Source: Pelomonas asaccharophilus_A (GTDB taxonomy: Bacteria > Pseudomonadota > Gammaproteobacteria > Burkholderiales > Burkholderiaceae_C). From it: 64,000 nt of DNA. Shown here one piece after another: positions 43,749 to 54,060 of this stretch; the stretch's first letter is position 1; the number at the start of each line of letters is the position of its first letter. The notes beneath the pieces were generated by a model. That model was not told the origin of the DNA. It did no database searches and saw nothing but the letters and a program-made list of their open reading frames with translations. The DNA lies in contig NZ_JAVDXV010000003.1 in assembly GCF_031458115.1 (NCBI RefSeq), forward strand, positions 124,001-188,000, read 5' to 3'. The position numbers and the translations under genes are program-made.

Positions 43749-44417
43749 TCACAGGAAGTCGCGGCGGCGCGCTGCGACGAGCAGGGGCAGGGTCAGGGCG
43801 AGCGCCGTTGCGCCCAGTTCGAGAGCCAGGATCAGCCAGAACGCGGTGTTCCAGACCGGCTCAGCGGCTTGCATGTGGGTGCCGATGTCGGGCACGTGGC
43901 CCAGTGCCGACAGGAACAGCGACACGGACATGTTGGTCACGATGATCACGCCGCCCATCGCGCCTTCCGACGCGATGTGCAACGCTGCGCACAGCACCAG
44001 CGCGAAGTTCAGCAGCAGGTAGACGCACATCAGCACGGTGTACGGCAGCAGGCCGTCCGGCACGTCGGGCGCCACAAGGATCAGGGTTGCCGCGCCGAGG
44101 CTCAGCGCCAGCCAGGGGCCGAAGAAGCAGGCGAACAGGCCCAGCACCTTGATGCGCACGTAATCGCGCGGCGACAGCGGCAGGCTCAGCACGAACAGCC
44201 GGGCGCGCTCCTTGCGCTCGTTGCCCACGCCGTAGATGGCCAGCATGACGGCCAGCGCGATGACGGCCGTGACCCAGACGATGAAGGCGATGTGGAAGCC
44301 CGTCTTGCTGCTGGCGGCCATCGGCAGCGCGGCCAGGCCCGCGGCGGTGGCGCCGGCCATCATCCAGCGGTACTGGTGCAGCTCCTTGGCGATGAGCTTG
44401 GCGGTCAGCGTGTTCAT
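43749..44417 (-). CDS. ABC-2 type transporter permease
   Basis: A 222-residue membrane protein with six predicted helices (MMAGATAAGLAALP; FHIAFIVWVTAVIALAVMLAIYGVG; VLGLFACFFGPWLALSLGAATLIL; TVLMCVYLLLNFALVLCAALHIA). It overlaps the stop of the ATPase gene upstream, so the two form one transporter. It is of the type seen in GntR-controlled YtrA-like systems. Confidence 0.85.
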   Translation of the reverse strand: MNTLTAKLIAKELHQYRWMMAGATAAGLAALPMAASSKTGFHIAFIVWVTAVIALAVMLAIYGVGNERKERARLFVLSLPLSPRDYVRIKVLGLFACFFGPWLALSLGAATLILVAPDVPDGLLPYTVLMCVYLLLNFALVLCAALHIASEGAMGGVIIVTNMSVSLFLSALGHVPDIGTHMQAAEPVWNTAFWLILALELGATALALTLPLLVAARRRDFL

Positions 44418-45316
44418 TGGGCTTGTGCTTCCTGCACCTGGCGGCTGTGCATGACGGTGGCGACGAAGATCTCTTCCAGGCTCATGCGCTGCACCTGCTG
44501 AACGGGCGCATCCAGCCGGGCCAGCCAGTCGTCGCTGAAGCCGTCCACCGTCAGCGTGGCCAGGCCGCCGTCGCGCTCGCAGGCGACGATCTCGGGCAGT
44601 GCCCACGCCGGCTGGTCGGCCGGCAGGCGCAGCTGCACGCGGCGCCAGCGTTCGAGGAAGTCCTCCTTGTCGCTGGCGGCCACCACGCGGCCGCGGTCGA
44701 TGAAGCTGATGCGGTCGGAAATGCGTTCCACGTCCAGCGTGTTGTGCGACGAGAACAGGATGGAGCGGCTGTCGTCGCGCAGCACATCCATGAACTCGGT
44801 CAGCAGCTCGTGCCGGGCGACGGGGTCCAGCCCGGAGGTGGGTTCGTCCAGCACCAGCAGCTTGGGGCGCCGCGCCAGCGCCAGCAGCAGCAGCGCCTTG
44901 GCCTGCTCGCCGGTGGACAGACCCTTCACCGGCTGCTGGGCGCGCAGGCCGAAGCGCTTCAGCAGCGTGGCCGCGTAGGCGGCGTCCCAGCCGGGGTAGA
45001 TGGCTGCGACGAAGTCCATGTGCTGCGCCAGCGTGAGGTGCTGGAACAGCCGCATGTCGTCGCTGACAAAGCCCACGTCCAGCTTGGCCGCTGCACTCTG
45101 ATCGGGCATGGCATGGCCCAGCAGCCGGATCTCGCCGGCATCGGCGGTCAGCAGCCCCATCAGCAGCCGGATGGTGGTGCTCTTGCCGGCGCCGTTGGGG
45201 CCCACGAGACCCATGATCTGGCCGGGCTCCAGGTCCAGCGAGATGTCGTTCAGCGAGAAGAAGCGGAAGGTTTTGCTGACGCCCTTCATCTCGAATGCCT
45301 TGGTCGCGGTGCTCAT
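44414..45316 (-). CDS. ABC transporter ATP-binding protein
   Basis: A 300-residue ABC ATPase: Walker A GPNGAGKS at 39-46, signature motif degenerate to LSTGEQAK, Walker B LLVLDEPTSGLDP, switch His in LFSSHNTLDVERIS. The last 75 residues are the usual accessory domain. It overlaps the GntR gene upstream and the permease gene downstream by four bases each. Confidence 0.93.
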   Translation of the reverse strand: MSTATKAFEMKGVSKTFRFFSLNDISLDLEPGQIMGLVGPNGAGKSTTIRLLMGLLTADAGEIRLLGHAMPDQSAAAKLDVGFVSDDMRLFQHLTLAQHMDFVAAIYPGWDAAYAATLLKRFGLRAQQPVKGLSTGEQAKALLLLALARRPKLLVLDEPTSGLDPVARHELLTEFMDVLRDDSRSILFSSHNTLDVERISDRISFIDRGRVVAASDKEDFLERWRRVQLRLPADQPAWALPEIVACERDGGLATLTVDGFSDDWLARLDAPVQQVQRMSLEEIFVATVMHSRQVQEAQAQ

Positions 45317-45702
45317 GCCTCGGGCTCCTGTGGGTTCATGGCCTGGCGCAGCCGGTCCATCAATTCGTCTTCGCTCATGCCCAGCGTCGTCGCGATGCGG
45401 CCGGCCGCAGCCAAATGGGTGTCCAGCTCGGCGCGCTGGGCGGCCTGCATGCGGTCCTGCGCCTCCGCCACGAACGAGCCCTTGCCGTGCCGCGTGACGA
45501 TGACGCCCTCGGCCTCCAGGTCCAGGTAGGCGCGCTTGATGGTGATGACGCTGACCTTCAGGTCGGCCGCCAGCGCGCGGATGGACGGCAGCTCCTTGCC
45601 GGGCGGCCAGTCGCCAGCGGCCACGCGCATGCGGATCTGCTCGGTGATCTGCAGGTACATGGGCCGCGCGTCGGCCTGAGAGATGACGAGACTGCTGTGC
45701 AT
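45313..45702 (-). CDS. GntR-family regulator, YtrA type
   Basis: A 129-residue GntR regulator of the short YtrA subfamily: ARPMYLQITEQIRMRVAAGDWPPGKELPSIRALAADLKVSVITIKRAYLDLEAEGVIVTRHGKGSFVA, then a short dimerisation tail. YtrA proteins repress their own ABC-transporter operon. It is first gene of the operon. ATG 45702 lies inside an inverted repeat that looks like its operator; an in-frame start further up would run through the repeats. Confidence 0.92.
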   Translation of the reverse strand: MHSSLVISQADARPMYLQITEQIRMRVAAGDWPPGKELPSIRALAADLKVSVITIKRAYLDLEAEGVIVTRHGKGSFVAEAQDRMQAAQRAELDTHLAAAGRIATTLGMSEDELMDRLRQAMNPQEPEA

Positions 45703-45758
45703 AGTGTGTATGCACAGATTACTTTGATATGCACAGTTGTGCAAGTGCGTATGCACAG
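45695..45758 (-). promoter_or_regulatory. GntR/YtrA operator array and promoter
   Basis: Perfect inverted repeat CTGTGCATA (45695-45703) / TATGCACAG (45709-45717), spacer five bases, which covers the GntR start codon. Two more copies of TATGCACAG follow at 45728-45736 and 45750-45758, and TGCACA-GT-TGTGCA lies at 45730-45743. On the minus strand TTGCAC and TAATCT, 17 bases apart, form a possible promoter within the array. Confidence 0.75.
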
Positions 45759-45775
45759 TGCCTGTTGTCAGGCGA

Positions 45776-45799
45776 AGAAAAAGACCGCCGGCGGCGGTC
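45776..45799 (-). terminator. Rho-independent terminator of the HD-GYP-like gene
   Basis: On the minus strand a 7-bp stem GACCGCC/GGCGGTC with a three-base loop is followed by a T run. The stem begins in the stop codon of the gene at 45799-47004. Confidence 0.85.
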
Positions 45800-47004
45800 T
45801 AGAGCTTGAGCAACGTGTCCAGGTTCACGTGCAGCTTCAGCTCCGCTGGCGCCAGGCTGGCCGCGATCGCCTGGCTGCCCAGGCGCGTGTCGCGCGGCAC
45901 GGGCGCGGACAGCGGGCTGCCGCTCTTGCCGATCAGCGCGGCCACCAGCGGCTCGTTGGCGCTGAAGCCGCGTTTGAACACCAGGCCCACCTCGCCATTG
46001 GCCAGGCGCACGATGCTGCCCGGCGGGTACAGGCCCACCGCCTTGATGAGCGCGGCACCGGCCTCGTCGGGCTGGCCCAGTTCATCCAGGAACACCGCGC
46101 GCGCCGCGGCGGCGCCGCTCATCGCGAGGCGGCTGCGACGTGGCGACAGGCGGGCGCCGAAGATGTCGATGCGGCGCAGCAGCCGCGCCAGCTTCTCGCC
46201 GTCGCCACGTGCCGCCAGCGGGCCGGGGCCGGCGTCGTGGTGCAGGCGCACGGCGGTCAGCCAGACCGGATCGGCAATGCCCACCTGGGCCAGGCGCTGC
46301 GCGGCGCGGTCGCCATGGGCGGCGACGGCCTGACGCTGGGCCGGCGTGGCCGGGCCGGTCTGGTTGGCCATGCGGTCGTGCATGTCGCTGGCGCCGTAGT
46401 TCATCGTCAGCGCGGCGCCCTGCAAGGCCTCGCGCAGCGGCGGGGGCAGTTGCAGCTGCTGGGCCACCAGGTCGCACAGCAGCAGCGTCAGCAGCGCATG
46501 GCGGGCGCTGTAGTCGCCGTATTCCTGGCTGCTTTCGAACACCAGCAGCAGCAGCGTCGAGTCGGGATGGGCGTGCAGCCGCTTCAGCGCCGCGTCGCGG
46601 ATCTGCGCCAGCCGGGCCGGGAAGTCCGCCGGCTCCGCCTCGCGCAGCAGGCTGTGCGTGTGCAGCAGCAGGTCGGACCAGGCCTCGCGCGGCCCCAGTT
46701 CGACCTTGGCCGGCGCGAGCGGTGCGTCCAGCTTGAAGCTGGTGTCGGCCTTCGCGATGTCGGCCAGTGGCACGTCCTGCATGACCAGCGTGTCCAGCCG
46801 GTGGGCGCGGGCGCGCTGGTACTCCATCGTGTCTTCGCTCATGACCCAGGCGCCGCCGTCCACCAGCGAGCGCACCAGCGGCGAATCGCGCAGCACCTGG
46901 CCCTTGGCGAACAGCAGCTTGCCCGTGGCGTCGTAGACGTCATAAGGCAGGGTCATGCCAGGCCGCAGCGAGCGGGCGGGGAGATGGATGAGTTCAGAGG
47001 CCAT
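45799..47004 (-). CDS. HD-GYP-like protein with degenerate active site
   Basis: A 401-residue cytoplasmic protein built like c-di-GMP phosphodiesterases of the HD-GYP class: an N-terminal DUF3391-like part (about 1-120, LPARSLRPGMTLPYDVYDATGKLLFAKG) and a C-terminal helical HD-GYP-like domain. The metal and GYP motifs are altered: ARHALLTLLLCDLVAQ is kept, but the HDIGK position reads as TMNYGASD and HHERxDGxGYP reads as HHDAGPG. It is therefore probably not a phosphodiesterase; it may bind a nucleotide or a partner. The gene is divergent from metH. Confidence 0.75.
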   Translation of the reverse strand: MASELIHLPARSLRPGMTLPYDVYDATGKLLFAKGQVLRDSPLVRSLVDGGAWVMSEDTMEYQRARAHRLDTLVMQDVPLADIAKADTSFKLDAPLAPAKVELGPREAWSDLLLHTHSLLREAEPADFPARLAQIRDAALKRLHAHPDSTLLLLVFESSQEYGDYSARHALLTLLLCDLVAQQLQLPPPLREALQGAALTMNYGASDMHDRMANQTGPATPAQRQAVAAHGDRAAQRLAQVGIADPVWLTAVRLHHDAGPGPLAARGDGEKLARLLRRIDIFGARLSPRRSRLAMSGAAAARAVFLDELGQPDEAGAALIKAVGLYPPGSIVRLANGEVGLVFKRGFSANEPLVAALIGKSGSPLSAPVPRDTRLGSQAIAASLAPAELKLHVNLDTLLKL

Positions 47005-47091
47005 GGATCGGCGGATTCTGTAACGGGCTTCGATGCCCGCGAGCCATGCTTGAGGCACGGCGAAGGCCCGGCTGCGTAGAATTCCCGGCTC

Positions 47092-47149
47092 ATCCGAGGA
47101 GCGCTGCGAGGAGTTTCCCCAGGCTCGGATCGTTTCTCAACGGCGCTCA
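47092..47149 (+). ncRNA. SAH riboswitch (S-adenosylhomocysteine-sensing, ahcY motif)
   Basis: Matches the SAH riboswitch consensus closely. Outer stem ATCCGAG (47092-47098) / CTCGGAT (47124-47130) is perfect; GAGCGCTGCGA follows it, CCCAGG precedes the 3' strand, and the AACGGCGCTC tail makes a 6-bp pseudoknot, GAGCGC (47099-47104) with GCGCTC (47143-47148). The class raises expression when S-adenosylhomocysteine builds up. It lies 20 bases before the ATG of the second metH gene. Confidence 0.95.
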
Positions 47150-47168
47150 TCGATCTCCTTCGCCATCG

Positions 47169-49865
<2,697 letters not shown>

Positions 49866-49970
49866 TACGTTCGGTCACGACGCCGGCATGGCGTCGGGCG
49901 CTTGTCCTACAAGCGGCGGGTCGTCTCAAACGTGAACATGGGGTGTCCAACAACAATGACGGAGCCCCTC

Positions 49971-50540
49971 ATGTCCACCCCCAGCGTCAAGTCCACCCAG
50001 ATCGTTGCCGGTGTCGCCATCGTCGCCGCGCTGCTTGGCGGCGCCTATGCCGTGGGGCGTTCGCAGGCGGTCAACACCCTGCCTGACGAGCCCACACCGG
50101 TGGCGGCGGCGACGCAGCCAGCCGCGCCCGCACCGGCCCGCGTGGCTCGCAGCGAAGCACCTCGCGAGGCCCGCCCGGCGCCCGTGGTCGAGCGTCAGGC
50201 GGCGTTGTGCAGCAACTGCGCCCGCGTGACCGATGTGCACACCGAGTCCCGCCGTGGCAAGTCCAGCGGCGTGGGTGCCGTGGGCGGCGCCGTCGTGGGC
50301 GGCCTGCTGGGCAACATGGTCGGCGGCGGCAACGGCAAGAAGCTGGCCACCGTGGCCGGTGCCGTCGGCGGCGGCTATGCCGGCAACGAGATCGAGAAGA
50401 ACCAGAAGAGCTACACCGTGTGGGTTGTGCAGGTTCAAGAGCGCGACGGCCGCACGCGCCGCTTCGAGCGCAGCGCCGACCCGGGCCTGCGCGTGGGCGA
50501 CGAGGTGCGCCTGACCGAGAACGGGTTCGTCCGCGCCTAA
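49971..50540 (+). CDS. Glycine-zipper 2TM-domain envelope protein
   Basis: A 189-residue protein with one N-terminal membrane helix (about 12-32, QIVAGVAIVAALLGGAYAVG), a Pro/Ala-rich stretch, a Cys pair (LCSNCARV), and a glycine-zipper region (about 105-150: GVGAVGGAVVGGLLGNMVGGGNGKK) as in the Rickettsia 17-kDa-antigen family. The C-terminus is a basic beta-rich segment (SYTVWVVQVQERDGRTRRFE). It probably sits in the envelope. ATG 49971 has a GGAG site. Its stop overlaps the end of the convergent comM remnant. Confidence 0.85.
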   Translation: MSTPSVKSTQIVAGVAIVAALLGGAYAVGRSQAVNTLPDEPTPVAAATQPAAPAPARVARSEAPREARPAPVVERQAALCSNCARVTDVHTESRRGKSSGVGAVGGAVVGGLLGNMVGGGNGKKLATVAGAVGGGYAGNEIEKNQKSYTVWVVQVQERDGRTRRFERSADPGLRVGDEVRLTENGFVRA

Positions 50541-51193
50541 GCCGACGGGGCGCCGGGCAGGCCCCGGCGCAACTGGATCGCCTCGGCCACATGGGCCGTC
50601 GCGATTCGCTCGCTATCCGCCAAGTCAGCCACCGTACGGGCCACGCGCAGCACGCGATGGAAGCTGCGCGCCGACCAGCCCAGCTTTTCCGCGGAACGCT
50701 CCAGCAAGGCCTTGGCCGCGGGCTCCAGCGCTGCGTGCGTGGTCAGGTCCTGCGCCTGCAGCTGCGCATTCGCACAGCCTTGTCGTGCCACGGCCCGTGC
50801 GCGCGCCGCGGCCACGCGTTCGGCCACGACAACGCTGGGCTCGCCCGGCGCGAGGTCTTGCAGCTCGCGGGGCGGGATGACGGGCACTTCGATGAGCAGG
50901 TCCAGCCGGTCCAGGAAGGGGCCGCTGAGCCGGCCCTGGTAGCGCGACACCTGATCGGGCGTGCAGCGGCAGGCGCGCAAAGGATTGCCCAGATGACCGC
51001 AAGAGCAGGGGTTCATCGCCGCCACCAACTGGAAGCGCGCGGGGAACTCCGCTTGTCGTGCGGCTCTCGAGATCAGGATGCGGCCGGTCTCCAGCGGTTC
51101 GCGCAGAGCCTCCAGCGCGCTGCGAGGAAACTCGGGGATTAGGTTAGCTTCCCTGTCTGTCCACTTCAGAGCGTCACTCGTCGTACTTAGCAT
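50537..51193 (-). pseudogene. comM: comM (yifB) remnant: C-terminal part, cut by the island
   Basis: The last 200 or so residues of the Mg-chelatase-like AAA+ helicase ComM/YifB, which drives branch migration in natural transformation. From PEFPRSALEALREPLETGRILISR through AAMNPCSCGHLGNP, SGPFLDRLDLLIEVP to the C-terminal domain it is intact. The full protein is about 500 residues; the P-loop half is missing. The first 19 residues of the open frame (50537-51193) are foreign, and similarity begins at about 51136, where the usual LDEL before PEF is lost. The recombinase genes start 88 bases beyond. Confidence 0.88.
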
Positions 51194-51223
51194 GAGGAAC
51201 CGAATCGCAGAAAGTGTTCCCCG

Positions 51224-52390
51224 ATGCTACGAGAGAGCCTTCCATTCAGGCTGATATTGCTGCGCCCGCGCGAGTTGGGCTCACCGGCTGACATCGCTGC
51301 ACAGGCAGGAACTTCTCTGCCCCTCGGGTTGATTCCCCGGTTCCACCTTCTCCCCGTAGTAGCTGTCATCTTGTACCGAGGCTTGCCGTTGTGGGAGCCC
51401 ACCCTGTTCCTGGCGGATCGCGCGCTGCGTTGCCGAAGCCGGACAGGTGACACGGTACGCACCTACGCCGAAGCTTTGCTCGTGTGGCTCAAGTTCCTGG
51501 TCGAGCGCAGCATCGAAATGTGCGACGCCGATGAAGAGGCCATCGGCTTGTTCCGGGCGCAGCTTGTCCATGGCGGGCACACCAAGCCTCTTGCTGCGAC
51601 GACAGCCAACCACCGCGTGACCGTGGCGGGGCTGTTCCATCAATGGGGCCAGCGGTCTGGATCGATGCCATCGCCTCTTGGCAAGTGGCTAGTCGCGACA
51701 GGCCGCGAAAACTCAACGGCTGACCCCCGGCGCTATGCCAGGTCGATCAAGCGACTCGGCATTGCGCCAGCTGTCGTGAGGCGCCTCCCACGACTCTTGA
51801 GCCGAGAGGAAGTGTCCCGTCTGTTCCTTGTTGCGCCGATGCCGCACCGGCTGATGTTCCGTTGGTCGCTGGCGACTGGCATGCGCAGGTTCGAAGTCTG
51901 TGACCTGCGGTTGGATCAGCTGCCCGGGGCGGTCGAGGCGGCAAGGGTGGATCAGGGGTTGTTGCCGATCGACCTGCTCCGCAAGGGCAGCAGGCAGTGC
52001 ACCGTGTACGCACCAGTCGGCCTTGTCGAAGAAACGAATTGGTATGTGTTGCTGGAGCGCCCTGAGAGCGGTGCGTGCGAGGTTTTTGTCAACCGACACG
52101 GCAGCCCAATGTCCCGGCACGCCCTGACGTCTATGTTCCGCCGGTGCGCCGACGAGATCGGCAGCAAGGCGACCTTGCATCACCTGCGGCACACCTTCGC
52201 GGCGCACGTCCTGAGGGTACTTGAAGGGTATGACCGGCGCGGTGATGCAATGAACTCGCTCAAGACGCTCCAAGTCATGTTGGGGCACGCCTCCATCGAG
52301 ACCACTGAGATCTACTTGCGCGCTGTCGAAGTCAGCGGCGAGCCGGTTGTCCGGGCGCTGGAGTTCCTGTACGGGGAGACGCTGGCGTGA
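51224..52390 (+). CDS. ginA: Tyrosine recombinase, first of three (GinA-like)
   Basis: A 388-residue tyrosine-type site-specific recombinase. Catalytic residues of the C-terminal domain are in place: Arg in ATGMRRFEVCDLR, His-x-x-Arg in LHHLRHTFAAH, His in LGHASIETTEIY and the nucleophile Tyr of the same segment. An N-terminal core-binding domain precedes (TGDTVRTYAEALLVWLKFL). The stop overlaps the next gene (GTGA). It lies next to the island end, as ginA does in GInts. Confidence 0.9.
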   Translation: MLRESLPFRLILLRPRELGSPADIAAQAGTSLPLGLIPRFHLLPVVAVILYRGLPLWEPTLFLADRALRCRSRTGDTVRTYAEALLVWLKFLVERSIEMCDADEEAIGLFRAQLVHGGHTKPLAATTANHRVTVAGLFHQWGQRSGSMPSPLGKWLVATGRENSTADPRRYARSIKRLGIAPAVVRRLPRLLSREEVSRLFLVAPMPHRLMFRWSLATGMRRFEVCDLRLDQLPGAVEAARVDQGLLPIDLLRKGSRQCTVYAPVGLVEETNWYVLLERPESGACEVFVNRHGSPMSRHALTSMFRRCADEIGSKATLHHLRHTFAAHVLRVLEGYDRRGDAMNSLKTLQVMLGHASIETTEIYLRAVEVSGEPVVRALEFLYGETLA

Positions 52391-54060
52391 CGGCCCACTC
52401 CCATGAGGTGGACGGAGGCACCGTCTGCCTGTACAGCAACGGCCGCCTTATCAACACGTTCGACTTCACCGCCGCCGGTTTCAAGCCGGAACTTGCAAAT
52501 GCGCTGGCCCGCGCCATCGTCGGCCAGTTCGGGCATACGTCCCTTGAGGCGCAGCGCCAGTCGTGGCGGTGCTTGCGTAAGCTATCAGCGTTCCTCAACG
52601 CGGCTGGGGTCGAGCAAAAACCAAACCTGCCGCACGACGTGCTGTCCAGGTTCAGGGACTGGCTGGCCGTTTCGGGCCTCGCCTCGTCGACCGCGCAAAG
52701 CACGCTCAACGTCGTCTCTGCAACGCTCGCCTGGTGCTACAGGAACGTGCCTGCGGTGCTGTCGCCCGCCACGAGCCTGTTGGTGCAAGGGTTCGTCCGC
52801 ACCGCACCCGTGGTTCGTCCACCCCTGACGCCAGCCGAGTTGAAGGCGATCCTTGCAGCTTGCTATGCAGACATCGAAGAGACAGAGGCCAAGCTTGCGG
52901 CAGGCCGCCGGATCATCGAAGGCCGCCCAGCTAACGCTGAAGAGGCGGAGCTGGCGCCGATCGTCTCCAAGCTTCTTGAACTTGGTGGCGGTGACTTGCC
53001 GCGGCTCAGGGACATCTTCAGCAGCCGCGTCGGCCTTGGCACGCGCGTGTTCAAGATGGGCGGTACCGACATGCTGCTCGGGCGCCTTTGGCTAACCACG
53101 GAAGCGATCTTCCCGTTTTACGTGGCGATCCTGGCGCAGACCAGCGGCAACCCCTACGCGATCCTTGCCATGCAGAGGGGGTGCTTGCGCGACCACCCGC
53201 TGCGTGAGGACCTGGAGCGCGTTGTCTGGCTCAAGCTGCGCTCGCATTCGGAGCAGCACGCCGAGTTCCCTAAGGGAAGGACGTGGTCTGCGCCTGAACT
53301 CTGCCGCCGCTTGATGGCGCTCAATGAGGGCCTTTTGGAGCAGTGCATCCCCGAGGATCGCGACAAGCTCTTCATCTGCAAAAAGAAGAAGATCCGCGAG
53401 GTTGGCGCCATGAAGTTCCAGATGATGCACGTGCTCCTCGACCAATTCATCGGACGGCACCAGCTGCCCGGGTTCGACTTCAAGGATCTGCGCAAGGCCG
53501 GTGCAGCTGCGCACCACCAGGCGACTGGCAGCGTGGTCGCTGCGCAGCGGCGCCTGAACCACCGCTCGGTGGTGACGACGGCCAGGTACACCCGGATCGA
53601 AGACCGCTCGGATGCACATGACGCCGTGATCCGCAAGTTCCAGGGGCAACTCATGTCCGGTGTCGTCCGGGAAGGCGCAGTGCGAGACTCGACGGTCAAA
53701 CAGCGTCCTGCTGGACATGAGACCGTGTTCGGCTTTTCTTGTGCGGACCCGTTCGCCGGCGTCGCGCCTGGCAGCATCGTCGGAAAACCGTGCCTGCAGT
53801 TCCATCGCTGTGCGACTTGCCCGGGTGCCCTGATAACGCTCGACGACGCGACGGTGGTGGCGCGTTTGCTGGCCACCGGGCGCGCCTTGGATGAGGCGCG
53901 CGAGCGCTCGTTGAAGGAGGGGTGGTGGCCTCGCTTCAAAGAGGCGTACGAACCGACTCGCCTCATCCTCCAGGATGAACTGCTGCCAGCCGTCGCGCCG
54001 GCGATCCGCGAGAAGGCCCTGTCGTTGCCTACCGCAGCCGCGATGCTGCACCTGGAGTGA
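52387..54060 (+). CDS. ginB: Tyrosine recombinase, second of three (GinB-like)
   Basis: A 557-residue recombinase starting with GTG in a GTGA overlap. The catalytic end is at about 365-415 (FKDLRKAGAAAHHQATGS, then LNHRSVVTTARYTRIED with the nucleophile Tyr). The usual HxxR reads as DLRKAG, a variant seen in this class. A Cys-containing segment (GKPCLQFHRCATCPGALITLDD) lies near the C-terminus, a feature it shares with the third recombinase. Confidence 0.85.
   Translation: MTAHSHEVDGGTVCLYSNGRLINTFDFTAAGFKPELANALARAIVGQFGHTSLEAQRQSWRCLRKLSAFLNAAGVEQKPNLPHDVLSRFRDWLAVSGLASSTAQSTLNVVSATLAWCYRNVPAVLSPATSLLVQGFVRTAPVVRPPLTPAELKAILAACYADIEETEAKLAAGRRIIEGRPANAEEAELAPIVSKLLELGGGDLPRLRDIFSSRVGLGTRVFKMGGTDMLLGRLWLTTEAIFPFYVAILAQTSGNPYAILAMQRGCLRDHPLREDLERVVWLKLRSHSEQHAEFPKGRTWSAPELCRRLMALNEGLLEQCIPEDRDKLFICKKKKIREVGAMKFQMMHVLLDQFIGRHQLPGFDFKDLRKAGAAAHHQATGSVVAAQRRLNHRSVVTTARYTRIEDRSDAHDAVIRKFQGQLMSGVVREGAVRDSTVKQRPAGHETVFGFSCADPFAGVAPGSIVGKPCLQFHRCATCPGALITLDDATVVARLLATGRALDEARERSLKEGWWPRFKEAYEPTRLILQDELLPAVAPAIREKALSLPTAAAMLHLE

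Noticed and set aside
47046..47168. Upstream start for the second metH gene
   Set aside because: An open frame extends to 47046, but it would translate the SAH riboswitch; ATG 47169 fits the family's N-terminus.
49878..49896. 7-bp hairpin CGACGCC/GGCGTCG after metH
   Set aside because: No T run follows, so it is not supported as a terminator; it may be chance in G/C-rich DNA.
50537..51193. Treating the comM remnant as a short intact gene
   Set aside because: It has a start codon, but the first 19 residues are unrelated to ComM and the P-loop half is missing, so a working helicase is not possible.
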